From Povalibacter uvarum (lineage in GTDB: Bacteria > Pseudomonadota > Gammaproteobacteria > Steroidobacterales > Steroidobacteraceae), in NCBI RefSeq assembly GCF_014202975.1, contig NZ_JACHHZ010000006.1:310001-374000 (forward strand): a stretch of DNA of 64,000 bases, given 5' to 3'. A program made the position numbers and the translations under genes. The first letter of the stretch is position 1. Each line of letters starts with the position of its first letter. Below, piece after piece: positions 33,947 through 43,964 of this stretch. The notes beneath the pieces were generated by a model. That model did not search any database, was not told the origin of the DNA, and saw only the letters and a program-made list of their open reading frames with translations.

Positions 33947-36673
33947 TCAGAACTTGAACGTCACCGACCCCATGAACGATCGCCCGAACAACGGCCTCGC
34001 CATGTACACCGCTCCGATGCCACCGGCACCGACATCCGTGCGCGGATTGCCCTCGGTGAGTCCGACTTCGTCAGTCAGATTGTCTCCGGACAACTGCACG
34101 CTGAATGCCTCGGTGATGTCGAACATCACGCCGGCATCGACCTTCGAGTACGACGGCAGCTCGATCGTGTTCTCGTCGTTCGAGAAGCGCTTGCCGACGT
34201 AGGTGTAGGTCAGGTACAGCCGGCCGCGTGAATCCATGAAGTACCAGGTCGGCGTGAGCCGGCCCATGACTTCCGGAATGCGGCGGATCGTGTTGCCGGT
34301 GTTGTCGAACGGCGTGCCGTTGGCATTCGTGCCGGTGAAGTTCTCGTATTCTGGTTGCTGCCACGTGGCTGTGAAGCGGATGTTCAGCGACTCGACGGGC
34401 AGCCACTCGCCCTCCAGCTCGATGCCGCGCGTCTTGGTTTGTGCCCGCCGCACGACCGTCGATCCGTCCGCCAGGATGTCCTGGAAGGGCACATTGTCGA
34501 ACTCCGTCTGGAACAGCGTCGCGAACATTGCGATCGTGTCGAACGAGACCTTGTACCCGAGCTCCACGTTGCTGACGTTGTCCTTCTCCAGCACACCATT
34601 TCGCACATCATCGAAGTGCGGCAGCTTCGCCGATTCGGTGTAGTGGCCGAAAAACGCCTGGCTGTCCGTGAACTCGTAGTTAAAACCGATCGACCACCCT
34701 AGGTTGTCGAAACTCTCGTCCACGCTGTTGGCGGGCGCCAGCAAAGCGAGCGATGTTCCTGCGTCGTAGGTCGTCGCCGGATTGCCGTCGAGATCCACCG
34801 CGGTCGGCACGCTGATCGTTCCTTCGATGTCCTCATCGTCGTAGCGAACACCCAGATCGATGCGGAATGCATCGGTGACCTGCCACTCATCCGAGGCATA
34901 CAGCGACCATTCCGTCGCTTCGTAGTCCGCGGCGAGATTGAAGAAGGAATACTGGGTGAAGCCCTCCGGATCGGTAACACCCGGCAGCAACAGACGCGAC
35001 GGCCGGCTGCTCACATCCATGAGCATCAGATTGCCGAGGCTCCAGCGATCCTCCATGGAGTAGTCGGCGTAATAGAGACCGAGCGTGAGGTTGTTCGACC
35101 CGAGGTCCAGGTTGAAGCGGATGTCGTCCTGAAACGCCTCGTACTCCTTGTTCACGACCCAGTGGCCGTGGTTCTGCACGAATTGATTTGCTGCGTAAGC
35201 GCCGCCGCCGTCCACATACGTGAAGTTCGGCGCAACCCCACGGCCCGCTGCGAAGTCGGCGCCGAGCACCGGCGGATCGCCCGGGAAAATGCCGTCGAAG
35301 CGCACGCTGCCGTCGGTGTAGCGCGCGAGATTGGTGAAGTTGACCGTGTCATTGATGTCCCACTGGAACCGGAAGCCGCCCGTTGCGAGATCGGGGTGAA
35401 TGCCATCCTCGAGACTCGAGCCTTGCAGTCCCAGCTCGGCAGCGGAATCGGGCAAGCCAGCGCGCGCGAGATTCGCACTGTGCAAAGAGTAGGTACCGGC
35501 ATCCTGGCCGTTGATCGCATCGGGATCCGACGCGCTGCCCTGCAACGGAATCGGGACCGCGAACAACGATCGATCGTTGATGTACTTGACGAAGAACTCG
35601 AGTTCGCCGCCGTCGAACTGGCGCAGCAGCTTCGCGCGGATCTGGCCGCCTTCGTCAGCGGTATATCCGGGATCGCGAATGCCATCTGAAGTTCGATAGT
35701 ACCCACCGAACGCGAGACCCCACTGATCGCTGATCGGACCGCTCCACGCAAAATCGCCGCGATACATCGAATAGTCGCTGATGCCGAACTTCACCACGCC
35801 CTCGGACTCGTTGCCGGGCTTCTTCGTGACGAAGTTGACCGCGCCGCCGATCGCGCCCGCGGTAAAGATCGGCGCCGTGCCGCCGCGCAACGCCTCGACA
35901 CGCGAGATCGTTTCATCGACGCGCACGAACTGGTCGGGGTTGTAGAACGACAGCTCGAACACGGGATAGATCGGAATCCCGTCCTCCATCAGAGCGACGT
36001 AGCGATAGCCGCCGTCCTGGATGATGCCGCGAGCGAACACATTGCCTTGTGTCGTACCGGCCGTGGATTCGACCCAGAAGCCAGGCACCTGCGCGATCAG
36101 GTCAGCCGAACTGGCTGGTGCCTGCTGCGCGATCGCATCCGCATCGAAAGTGGAGATGGCGACGCTGGAATCGAACTTCGTACGCTCGGAAACGGCGGTA
36201 CCGGTGACGACGACTTCCTCGACGCCGAACAACGCATCTGAAGTTTCAGCCGGAGGCGACGCCGCTGCGGTCGTCGCTTGCGGGGCGGGAGCTGGAGCCT
36301 GTGCGGCCAGCGCCATGGGCTGCAGAGCAGCGAATTCGGCCGTCGCGGCCGGACCCGCGTCGGCTGCCTGCGCAATCGCGATCGTACGATCGTTGACGCG
36401 ACGCGCTCGCAGCCCGGTGTTGTTCAGCAGCCGCTGCAGCGCCTCCTCGTTCGAGTAGCGACCCTGCACGCCCTGGGACTGCTTGCCTGCGCCGATCTCG
36501 GAAAAGAAAACGACCTGTTCGCCCGTCTTCTCGGCGTAGACGCGCAGCGCGGAAGAGAGCGATTGGGCGGGTATATCGAATTGCGTCGACGCCGCAGCTG
36601 TCGCCGAAGCGGCACACAGCATACAGAGCGATGCAGAAACGGCGGCAGCAAGCCAGGTATTCCGTGACGGCAT
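33947..36673 (-). CDS. TonB-dependent receptor with N-terminal STN signalling domain
   Basis: A 908-residue outer-membrane receptor-transducer. After a signal peptide (cleavage near ATAAA) the STN domain spans about 29-107: FDIPAQSLSSALRVYAEKTG, GVQGRYSNEEALQRLLNNTG and RVNDRTIAIAQA. An Ala/Pro-rich linker leads to the TonB-box-like EEVVVTGTAVSE, then the plug (SRVEALRGGTAPIFTAGAIG) and a 22-strand barrel ending FMGSVTFKF. STN receptors talk to FecR proteins; the only FecI/FecR pair nearby lies just beyond trehalase. GGGGGAG lies 7 bases before the ATG. The ligand is plausibly trehalose or a trehalose-containing glycan. It is divergent from the DUF72 gene. Confidence 0.95.
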   Translation of the reverse strand: MPSRNTWLAAAVSASLCMLCAASATAAASTQFDIPAQSLSSALRVYAEKTGEQVVFFSEIGAGKQSQGVQGRYSNEEALQRLLNNTGLRARRVNDRTIAIAQAADAGPAATAEFAALQPMALAAQAPAPAPQATTAAASPPAETSDALFGVEEVVVTGTAVSERTKFDSSVAISTFDADAIAQQAPASSADLIAQVPGFWVESTAGTTQGNVFARGIIQDGGYRYVALMEDGIPIYPVFELSFYNPDQFVRVDETISRVEALRGGTAPIFTAGAIGGAVNFVTKKPGNESEGVVKFGISDYSMYRGDFAWSGPISDQWGLAFGGYYRTSDGIRDPGYTADEGGQIRAKLLRQFDGGELEFFVKYINDRSLFAVPIPLQGSASDPDAINGQDAGTYSLHSANLARAGLPDSAAELGLQGSSLEDGIHPDLATGGFRFQWDINDTVNFTNLARYTDGSVRFDGIFPGDPPVLGADFAAGRGVAPNFTYVDGGGAYAANQFVQNHGHWVVNKEYEAFQDDIRFNLDLGSNNLTLGLYYADYSMEDRWSLGNLMLMDVSSRPSRLLLPGVTDPEGFTQYSFFNLAADYEATEWSLYASDEWQVTDAFRIDLGVRYDDEDIEGTISVPTAVDLDGNPATTYDAGTSLALLAPANSVDESFDNLGWSIGFNYEFTDSQAFFGHYTESAKLPHFDDVRNGVLEKDNVSNVELGYKVSFDTIAMFATLFQTEFDNVPFQDILADGSTVVRRAQTKTRGIELEGEWLPVESLNIRFTATWQQPEYENFTGTNANGTPFDNTGNTIRRIPEVMGRLTPTWYFMDSRGRLYLTYTYVGKRFSNDENTIELPSYSKVDAGVMFDITEAFSVQLSGDNLTDEVGLTEGNPRTDVGAGGIGAVYMARPLFGRSFMGSVTFKF

Positions 36674-36879
36674 GAGAACTCCCCCTTGTTTGAATTGCCA
36701 GCGGCTGGCGCTGACGCGGCCGCCGCAAGGTCACCTCCATTAGAGGGGCTGACCGGCAACTCCTGCCCCCTCGCGCGCGGACCGGTTAATCTGTGCCGCG
36801 ATCTCCCGACGGACGCAACGGGGCTTCTACATAGCGCGAGGCGTCGTCGGCAAAACCACGGCAACGGAGACGGCAGCGC

Positions 36880-37680
36880 ATGGGCGGACAGGGGCGGATA
36901 CGGGTGGGCATCGGCGGCTGGAACTACGAGCCGTGGCGCGAGACGTTCTATCCGAAGAGTGTGGCGAAGAAGGACGAGCTCGCTTACGCAAGCACGAAAG
37001 TGACCGCGATCGAGATCAACAGCACGTTCTATCGCCTGCAGAAACCGGACGTGTACGCAAAGTGGCGCGAAGCAACGCCGGACGACTTCATGTTCTCGCT
37101 GAAGGCGCCCCGATTCGTGGCGCAGCGCAGGGTTCTCGCCGAAGCGGGTCCGCACCTGCAGCGGTTCATCGACAGTGGTATCACGGAACTCGGCGCCAAA
37201 CTCGGGCCGCTCCTGTGGCAGCTCGAACCCAAACACGCCTTCGACGCCGATGACATGCAGCGCTTTCTCGACTTGCTGCCCGGCGCAGCCAACGGGGTGC
37301 GCCTGCGTCACGCCGTCGAGGTGAGACACGAGAGCTTCACGACGCCACGCTTCCTTGAAATCACGCACGAGCGCGCGGTGACCGTCGTACTCGAAGACGA
37401 TGAAAGCTATCCCGGCTTCGCGGATGCAACGGGGCGATTCATCTACGCACGCCTGCGCCGTAGCGTGTCGAGCGAGCCGACGGGTTACCCGTCGTCGGCA
37501 ATCCGTGATTGGTCAGAGCGCGCAAGGATTTGGGCGACCGGTGCCGAACCCGACGATCTGCCGCGCGTGGAGAAAACGAAACCCGCGAAGGCGGCGCCGC
37601 GCGACGTGTTCATCTATTTCATCAACGGTGCGAAGGAACGCGCACCCGCCGCGGCGATGAGTCTGATCGCGGCGCTGTGA
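36880..37680 (+). CDS. DUF72 family protein (YecE-like)
   Basis: A 266-residue cytosolic TIM-barrel-like protein of the DUF72 family. Signatures are IRVGIGGWNYEPWRETFYP at the start, TAIEINSTFYRLQKPDVYAK, the FMFSLKAPRF strand, GPLLWQLEPK, VEVRHESF and the closing YFINGAKERAPAAA segment. Function is unknown across the family. GGAG lies 12-13 bases before the ATG. It is divergent from the STN receptor gene, with 206 bases between them holding both promoters. Confidence 0.93.
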   Translation: MGGQGRIRVGIGGWNYEPWRETFYPKSVAKKDELAYASTKVTAIEINSTFYRLQKPDVYAKWREATPDDFMFSLKAPRFVAQRRVLAEAGPHLQRFIDSGITELGAKLGPLLWQLEPKHAFDADDMQRFLDLLPGAANGVRLRHAVEVRHESFTTPRFLEITHERAVTVVLEDDESYPGFADATGRFIYARLRRSVSSEPTGYPSSAIRDWSERARIWATGAEPDDLPRVEKTKPAKAAPRDVFIYFINGAKERAPAAAMSLIAAL

Positions 37681-37763
37681 CCAGAGCCGGATAGCGGGCA
37701 AGCCTTCCCTGGCCTGGCCTGCGTCCCGTTGCCCCCGCTACGGATTGTGACCGCGCCTCGGCG

Positions 37764-38279
37764 GTGTTTCCTTCCTCGAAGGAGGCCGAGCTGTGGAGCG
37801 TGCTGCTCAACGTGCGAACGGACAACGAGAGCTCACCCGACATCAACGAATATCGGCCGCTCGTGGGATTGAAGAACTATTTCATCCGCAACCAGCGCCT
37901 GACCTTCTACAACCTGGCGCGCATGGAGTACCGCATCCAGGATTTCGACGGGGCCGAGGACAAGGAGTTCTTCCGCTTTCGCGACCGGCTCGGCACGGAG
38001 TTCGCTCTAACAGAGAAAGCCAACCAGCCGGGTGCCTGGTACGGCATCGCCGATGTCGAAGTGTTCTATCGCACCGATCGCGACATATCGGACCTCGCGC
38101 GGCTGCGCGGCGGGCTGGGCTGGGTGATCGGCCATTACGTGCGCGCCGAACTCATTTATCACATGCAATTCACTCGCACGGCCGGCGAGAGTTTCGAGTG
38201 GACCGACAACATCTGGCGCCTGAACTTCAAGGTCGCACGCCAGCACGGCCTGCTGCAGCGGCTCGATTTCGATCACTGA
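37764..38279 (+). pseudogene. DUF2490-like outer-membrane protein lacking its signal peptide
   Basis: The readable product (171 aa from a GTG at 37764) starts at KEAELWSVLLNVRT and runs through YFIRNQRLTFYNLARMEYRI, FRFRDRLGTEFAL, ADVEVFYRTDRDI and VARQHGLLQRLDFDH. This is the mature part of a DUF2490 beta-barrel-like protein with an intact C-terminus. No in-frame start precedes it before a stop at 37692, and no signal peptide is encoded in frame in the 83-base gap after the DUF72 stop. Hydrophobic pieces occur in other frames. It is therefore probably truncated or frameshifted at its 5' end, although a noncanonical start cannot be excluded. Confidence 0.6.
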
Positions 38280-38290
38280 GCCGCCGCCCC

Positions 38291-39088
38291 TCACTTCGCC
38301 AACGTAATACTCACCGGGCAGTGATCGCTGCCCATCACATCCGAATGAATCTCCGCCGCCTTGACGGACTTGCTCAGCGCACCTGAGACCAGGAAGTAAT
38401 CGATTCTCCATCCCACGTTGCGGGCGCGGGCCCCGGAGAACACGCTCCACCAGGTGTAATGACCATTACCCTGCGTGAACTTCCGGAACGTATCGACGAA
38501 ACCGGCGTCGAGGAAATTCTGGAAGCCTTCGCGCTCTTCTTCGGTGAAACCCTTCTTGCCGCGATTGGGCTTCGGATTCGCCAGGTCGAGCTCGGTGTGC
38601 GCGACGTTCAGGTCACCGCAGAAAACGACGGGCTTCTTCTTCTCCAGTTGCTGGCAGTAAGCAAGGAACGCAGGGTCCCAGTGCTTGTGGCGCAGCGGCA
38701 GCCGGCTCAGATCGTCTTTCGCGTTCGGCGTGTACACGGTAACGACGTAGAACTTCTCGAACTCGGCCGTGATCACGCGGCCCTCCTCCGCTGCGTCGCG
38801 CTTCAGCTCATCAGCGAATTTGAAACGCTTCGCGAACTCCTTCGGGAAGCCGTTGATCACCGAGAGCGGTTCCTTCCTGGCGAAGATCGCCGTGCCGGAG
38901 TAGCCCTTCTTCACCGCCGAGTTCCAGTACTCGTGATAACCGGGCAGATCGATCTCGATCTGTCCGCGTTCCGCCTTCGTCTCCTGCAGGCAAAGGATGT
39001 CAGGTTTGTGCGCCTCCATGAACGACTGGAAAGTGCCTTTCTTCAGTACCGCGCGGATGCCGTTGACGTTCCAGGAGTAGATCTTCAT
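38291..39088 (-). CDS. xthA: Exodeoxyribonuclease III / AP endonuclease
   Basis: Repair nuclease that incises at abasic sites and removes 3' blocking groups. From the ATG at 39088 it is 265 residues. The complete motif set is: MKIYSWNVNGIRAVLKKG, DILCLQETKAERGQ (metal-binding Glu), VYTPNAKDD, GDLNVAHTELD (catalytic Asp/Asn), NVGWRIDYFLVSG and GSDHCPVSITL (catalytic His). The conserved start MKIYSWNVNG shows that the longer frame to 39154 is an artefact. It is convergent with the DUF2490-like remnant, with 11 bases between the ends. No other repair gene is adjacent. Confidence 0.97.
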   Translation of the reverse strand: MKIYSWNVNGIRAVLKKGTFQSFMEAHKPDILCLQETKAERGQIEIDLPGYHEYWNSAVKKGYSGTAIFARKEPLSVINGFPKEFAKRFKFADELKRDAAEEGRVITAEFEKFYVVTVYTPNAKDDLSRLPLRHKHWDPAFLAYCQQLEKKKPVVFCGDLNVAHTELDLANPKPNRGKKGFTEEEREGFQNFLDAGFVDTFRKFTQGNGHYTWWSVFSGARARNVGWRIDYFLVSGALSKSVKAAEIHSDVMGSDHCPVSITLAK

Positions 39089-39252
39089 TGGTGTTCTCGT
39101 GATCGAACCGGAAGCAAGTATAGGTGCAACTAACAAGACGATGCGCGTCTGCAATCCGCCGGTAGACGGGCGCTGCGGACAACCGCACGGAACAGCGCCA
39201 TCCGCAGGACGTTGTTGGCAAGGACCCCCAGCGACGAGCGCCGGAGACGGCC

Positions 39253-40569
39253 ATGAAATCCGGAATTGCGTGCTTCATTGCGATTGCCTCCTTGACCGCA
39301 GCACCGACGCTTGCGGATCAGACAGGCACTCCACCTGCTTCGACCGGCCCGAATCCGCAGCTGCCGGAACCCAAGGCTTCCGTGCTTCCTGTCGTGAAGA
39401 TCGCGCCGGCCGTGGGCTGGCCCGAGGGCACGACACCCAAGGCGGCCGAGGGACTGGCGGTCAACGCGTTCGCTTCGGGACTCGATCACCCGCGCTGGCT
39501 CTATGTGCTGCCCAACGGCGATGTCCTCGTGGCGGAAACCAATGCGCCACCCCGCCCGGAAGACAAGAAAGGCCTCAAGGGCTGGGCGATGAAGCAGGCC
39601 ATGAAGAAAGCCGGCGCGGCCGTGCCGAGCGCGAATCGAATCACCCTGTTGCGCGATGCCGATGGCGACGGCAAGGCCGAGTTGCAGACCCCCTTCCTGC
39701 AAGGCCTGAACTCGCCATTCGGCATGGCGCTCTCGGGCAGCACGCTCTATGTCGCGAACACCGATGGGCTGATGCGATTCACGTACAAGCCGGGCGCAAC
39801 GAGCATCACCGACAAGGGCACGAAAGTGGCGGACCTGCCCGGGGGCGACCTGAATCATCACTGGACCAAGAACGTGATCGCGAACGCGGACGGTTCGAAG
39901 CTCTACGTCACCGTCGGCTCGAACAGCAACGTCGCCGAGAACGGGATGGACAAAGAGGAGCAGCGCGCCGCGATTCTCGAGATCGATGCGAAGAGCGGCG
40001 CGACTCGATTGTTTGCCTCGGGGCTGCGCAATCCGAACGGACTCGCATGGGAGCCGAAAACCAAAGCACTCTGGACTGCCGTGAATGAGCGCGATGAGCT
40101 CGGCGACGATCTCGTCCCCGACTACATTACTTCTGTACGCGATGGAGCCTTCTACGGCTGGCCCTACAGCTACTTCGGTCAGCACGTCGATGATCGCGTG
40201 AAGCCGCCTCGCGATGATCTCGTTGCCAAGGCAGTTGCGCCCGACTACGCCGTGGGCGCGCACGTCGCCGCATTGGGCCTCACCTTCTATGCAGGAAATC
40301 TGCTGCCGCAACGCTATCGCGGCGGCGCCATCGTGGGCTTGCACGGCTCCTGGAATCGCGATCCGCCGAGCGGCTACAAGGTCGTCTTCGTTCCGTTCGC
40401 GGACGGCAAGCCTTCCGGATCGATGGAGGATCTGCTCACGGGATTCCTGAGCGAGAAAGGCGATGCGTACGGAAGACCGGTGGGAGTGGCGGTCGACGCA
40501 AAGGGCGCTGTGCTCGTCGCCGATGACGTTGGAAACGTGATCTGGCGGATCGGTGCATCGACACCGTAA
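39253..40569 (+). CDS. Exported PQQ-type sugar/sorbosone dehydrogenase-like protein
   Basis: A 438-residue periplasmic six-bladed-propeller oxidoreductase of the soluble glucose / L-sorbosone dehydrogenase group, which uses PQQ. It has a signal peptide (cleavage after TLA) and the blade motifs [83 protein letters not shown] and [12 protein letters not shown]. The GLxxPxW/L and RNPxGL segments are the usual active-site loops. Substrate is unknown. With the enzyme at 5752-7722 it is the second PQQ-type protein in the window, with no pqq genes seen. Confidence 0.9.
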   Translation: MKSGIACFIAIASLTAAPTLADQTGTPPASTGPNPQLPEPKASVLPVVKIAPAVGWPEGTTPKAAEGLAVNAFASGLDHPRWLYVLPNGDVLVAETNAPPRPEDKKGLKGWAMKQAMKKAGAAVPSANRITLLRDADGDGKAELQTPFLQGLNSPFGMALSGSTLYVANTDGLMRFTYKPGATSITDKGTKVADLPGGDLNHHWTKNVIANADGSKLYVTVGSNSNVAENGMDKEEQRAAILEIDAKSGATRLFASGLRNPNGLAWEPKTKALWTAVNERDELGDDLVPDYITSVRDGAFYGWPYSYFGQHVDDRVKPPRDDLVAKAVAPDYAVGAHVAALGLTFYAGNLLPQRYRGGAIVGLHGSWNRDPPSGYKVVFVPFADGKPSGSMEDLLTGFLSEKGDAYGRPVGVAVDAKGAVLVADDVGNVIWRIGASTP

Positions 40570-40887
40570 CGTTTCTTCCGCGCACCACCGCGCAACGACC
40601 TCGGCTCTCCTTCGCACTCGTTGCAACAACGAACAAACGCCGTCGCCCTCGCGCCACATTTAACAATTGATGATCCGTCATTCGTCCCGCGCGTCTCAGC
40701 CGTGGCGGAAATCGTCTTCGTTGAGCCACTTGAGCAACCCTTGCGCCGCGCCGGCGTGAACGTCGCAGTACGTTTCACGCAACGTTAGGCGTCGATCTGA
40801 CGCATGCAATGCGCAGCTGTCAGCCTCGCGTGCAGGGACCCGCAGCATTGTCGTCCCTGCGGAACAGCAACAACGCAGGAGAACCCC
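40570..40887. other. 318-base gap upstream of large TonB receptor, no convincing gene
   Basis: The gap must contain the promoter of the receptor gene at 40888. AT-richer sequence near 40658-40670 (CATTTAACAATTGATGAT) is the best promoter candidate by composition. A minus-strand frame of about 50 codons (from about 40848 to 40699) has protein-like composition but no ribosome site or recognisable family, so I do not call it. Confidence 0.4.
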
Positions 40888-43800
40888 ATGTCAAATACCA
40901 GCCATCGGTGGCGCTCCCCATTAAGGGCGCTACTGCTGAGTGTGTTGGCGGCATCGGCCGCGCACGCGCAGGACGAGAACATCCAGGAGATCGTCGTCAC
41001 CGGCTCGCGCATCGCGGCGCCGAACCTGACCAGCACGAGTCCGGTGCAGGTCGTGTCGTCGAAAGAGATTCAACAGACCGGCCGCACGGACGTCGTCGAG
41101 ATCCTGAACCAGCTGCCGCAGGTGATTCAGAACTCCGCGGTCGACTTCTCCAATACATCGAACTCGCTCAGCACGCCTGGCGGACTCACGACCGTCAATC
41201 TGCGCGGCGTCGGCCCGCAGCGAACGCTCGTGCTGGTCGACGGCAAGCGCCTCGGCAGTGCCGACGCCAACACGGCGAATCCGAATCCTTCCGCCAACCT
41301 GGACCAGATTCCGATGTCGCTCGTCGAGCGCGTCGACGTCGTCACGGGCGGCGCTTCGGCAGTGTACGGCTCGGATGCCATCGCAGGCGTCGTCAACTTC
41401 ATCATGAAGAAGGACTTCGAGGGCCTGAACATCGACGCCCAGTACAACGTCTTCCAGCGCGACAACGACAACGGCTTCATGCAGGGACTCGCCAGAGAGC
41501 GCGGCATGACCGTGAGTGACGGCAGTACTAACGACGGCGACACGTTCACCGTGTCGATCACCGCCGGCGCCAACATCGCCGACGGGCGCGGCAACGTGAC
41601 GGGCTACCTCACGTATCGCACCGCCGATCCCATCACGGGCGCCGACATCGACTTCGCGGGCTGCCAGCTCGTGCTCAACTCCGACGGCACACCGCGATGC
41701 GGCGGATCGGCGAACTCGAATCGCTTCTCGCCGGCGGGAACTACCGCGCAGTACGCAGTCGTTGGCAATCAGTTCGTGCCGTGGGGTCTCGGCGTGGATT
41801 CGACTCCGCCTCCGGAGTTCAACTCGAACACCTACGTGAACATGTATCGCGACAACGAGCGCTACATGGGCGGCTTCATGGCGCATGTGACCATGAACGA
41901 CTACTTCGAGCCGTACGTCGAGTTCAACTTCATGAACGACCGGACGCGCGTCGAAATCGCGCCGTCGGGTCTGTTCGAGAACTCGAACCCGTACAACGGC
42001 TCGGGCTTCTACTCGATCAACTGCAGCAATCCGCTGCTGAGCGCACAGCAGCGCTCGATCCTGTGCACGCCGGCACAGATCGCCGCGGACACGGCGAATC
42101 CCGGGTCGACGAGTGTCGACGTCAACATCGGTCGCCGCAACATCGAAGGCGGCCCGCGTATCGCGGAGTTCGAGCATGACAACTACCGGGCAGTCGTCGG
42201 TACACGCGGCAATCTCACCGATGCGTGGAACTACGACGCCTACGGTCAGTACTACTACACGTCGCTGTACAACCTGAACACCAGCTACCTGAACTTCCAG
42301 GCGATCGCGGATGCCTTGCAGGTAACAGGGACGCCGGGCAGCCCGACGTGCATCAGCGGCAACGCAGGATGCGTGCCTTTCAACATCTTCAGCGAAGGCG
42401 GCGTGACGCCGGAGCAACTCGCTTATCTCTACACCGATGGCACGGCGTACGGCACGGTGACGCAGAAGATCGCGCACGCTGACATCACGGGTGATCTCGG
42501 GCTGTACGGCCTCAAGCTGCCGACCGCGGACACGGGCATCGGCGTAAACGTCGGCTTCGAGTATCGATCCGAGGATCTGGCGTTCAAACCCGACGCTGCC
42601 GAGCTGTCAGGCAACCTCGCCGGCTTCGCCGGTGCATCGGTTGCGATCAATGACGGCTACAACGTCCGGGAAGCGTTCACGGAACTTCGTGTCCCGCTGG
42701 TCCAGGGACGCACCGCCATCTATGACCTCGTGTTCGATGCCGGCTATCGCTTCTCTGACTACTCGACGGCGGGCGAAACCAACACGTACAAGTTCGAGCT
42801 GCAGTACGCACCGATCGAAGACCTGCGCTTCCGCGGTTCGTATCAGCACGCAATTCGTGCGCCGAACATCATCGAGCTCTTCAACCCGCAGAACTACGGT
42901 CAGCAGAGCTTCCTCGGCATCGATCCCTGCGCACGTCAGCCTGACGGTTCGCCGGCAACCCGCTCGCTCGATGATTGCATGCGCACCGGCGTCACGGCCG
43001 CTCAGTACGGCAACGGCGGCAGCACCAACACGATTCCTCAGTGCGTATCGAATCAGTGCGGCCAGGTCACGGGCGGCAATCCCGAGCTCGATCCGGAACT
43101 CGCGGACACGTATTCCGTGGGTCTGACCTGGGCGCCGGGCGCGCTGGGCCTCGTCGCGAGCCTCGACTACTACAGCATCGAGGTCGAAGACGCTGTCGGA
43201 GCGATACCAGGTGCGTTCCTGTTCCAGCAGTGTCTCGATACGGGCAATCCCGAGTTCTGCAGCCAGATCGTTCGCACGGGTGCAGGCGCCCTTACCGGTG
43301 CAAGCGTGCAGACGGGCGGCTACATCCTGCAGACCGGCGTGAATGTCGGCGAGCTCACACTGAAAGGTGTCGATGCGCAGATCAGCTACTCGCTGCCGAT
43401 CGGCGATATCGGCAGTCTCTCCTTCGCGCTGAACGGTGCGTATGTTCTCGAAGCGGGCAACACGCCGCTGCCGGAAGCCGATCAGAGCTACGATTGCGCC
43501 GGCCTGTTCGGCACGATCTGCCAGACCATCACGCCTGAGTGGCGCCACAACCTGCGCATGAGCTGGGAAACGCCGTGGGATCTGGATCTCTCGCTCAACT
43601 GGCGCTTCATCAATGGCGTGGACCTCGACGCCAACCAGTCAGATCCGGACCTGAATCCGACCGGCGACTTCGACTCGTTCAACGCGCACATGCCGTCGGT
43701 GAGCTATTTCGACCTGTCGGCGCTGTGGAGCGTCGGCACCGGCACGACGCTGCGCGCCGGTATCAACAACATCTTCGACAAGGATCCGCCGCTGATCTCG

Positions 43801-43893
43801 ACGAACGTGTCGGGCACCGGTGGTCCGAACTCATATCCGACCTATGACATCCTCGGTCGGCAGGCCTTCTTCGGCTTCTCGCAGAAGTTCTGA
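40888..43893 (+). CDS. Large TonB-dependent receptor (1001 aa)
   Basis: An outer-membrane receptor. From the ATG at 40888, with AGGAGA 8 bases upstream, it has a signal peptide ending AAHA-QDEN, a TonB box IQEIVVTGSRI and a plug with RVDVVTGGASAVYGSDAIAG VVNF. The barrel ends with a GINNIFDKDPPLIS turn and QAFFGFSQKF. The upstream 28-residue extension is rejected since it precedes the signal. At over 1000 residues, with extra Cys-containing extracellular loops (GCQLV, PRCGGS, INCSNP, ILCTPA), it belongs to the long-receptor group frequent in oligosaccharide- or peptide-scavenging bacteria. A strong terminator follows 14 bases after the stop. The substrate is unknown. Confidence 0.94.
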   Translation: MSNTSHRWRSPLRALLLSVLAASAAHAQDENIQEIVVTGSRIAAPNLTSTSPVQVVSSKEIQQTGRTDVVEILNQLPQVIQNSAVDFSNTSNSLSTPGGLTTVNLRGVGPQRTLVLVDGKRLGSADANTANPNPSANLDQIPMSLVERVDVVTGGASAVYGSDAIAGVVNFIMKKDFEGLNIDAQYNVFQRDNDNGFMQGLARERGMTVSDGSTNDGDTFTVSITAGANIADGRGNVTGYLTYRTADPITGADIDFAGCQLVLNSDGTPRCGGSANSNRFSPAGTTAQYAVVGNQFVPWGLGVDSTPPPEFNSNTYVNMYRDNERYMGGFMAHVTMNDYFEPYVEFNFMNDRTRVEIAPSGLFENSNPYNGSGFYSINCSNPLLSAQQRSILCTPAQIAADTANPGSTSVDVNIGRRNIEGGPRIAEFEHDNYRAVVGTRGNLTDAWNYDAYGQYYYTSLYNLNTSYLNFQAIADALQVTGTPGSPTCISGNAGCVPFNIFSEGGVTPEQLAYLYTDGTAYGTVTQKIAHADITGDLGLYGLKLPTADTGIGVNVGFEYRSEDLAFKPDAAELSGNLAGFAGASVAINDGYNVREAFTELRVPLVQGRTAIYDLVFDAGYRFSDYSTAGETNTYKFELQYAPIEDLRFRGSYQHAIRAPNIIELFNPQNYGQQSFLGIDPCARQPDGSPATRSLDDCMRTGVTAAQYGNGGSTNTIPQCVSNQCGQVTGGNPELDPELADTYSVGLTWAPGALGLVASLDYYSIEVEDAVGAIPGAFLFQQCLDTGNPEFCSQIVRTGAGALTGASVQTGGYILQTGVNVGELTLKGVDAQISYSLPIGDIGSLSFALNGAYVLEAGNTPLPEADQSYDCAGLFGTICQTITPEWRHNLRMSWETPWDLDLSLNWRFINGVDLDANQSDPDLNPTGDFDSFNAHMPSVSYFDLSALWSVGTGTTLRAGINNIFDKDPPLISTNVSGTGGPNSYPTYDILGRQAFFGFSQKF

Positions 43894-43906
43894 TCGTCAG
43901 GCTCAA

Positions 43907-43939
43907 GGGCGCTCCGTCATCGACGGAGCGCCCTTTTTC
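43907..43939 (+). terminator. Rho-independent terminator after TonB receptor
   Basis: A perfect 12-bp stem, GGGCGCTCCGTC (43907-43918) and GACGGAGCGCCC (43922-43933), with loop ATC, followed by TTTTTCT. It is the clearest intrinsic terminator in the window. Confidence 0.93.
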
Positions 43940-43964
43940 TTTCCGCGGGCCGCGCTTGCGAATC

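Noticed and set aside
40699-40848. Minus-strand frame of about 50 codons ending in KWLNEDDFRHG
   Set aside because: The composition is protein-like but there is no ribosome site, no family recognition, and it sits in the promoter region of the large TonB receptor gene.
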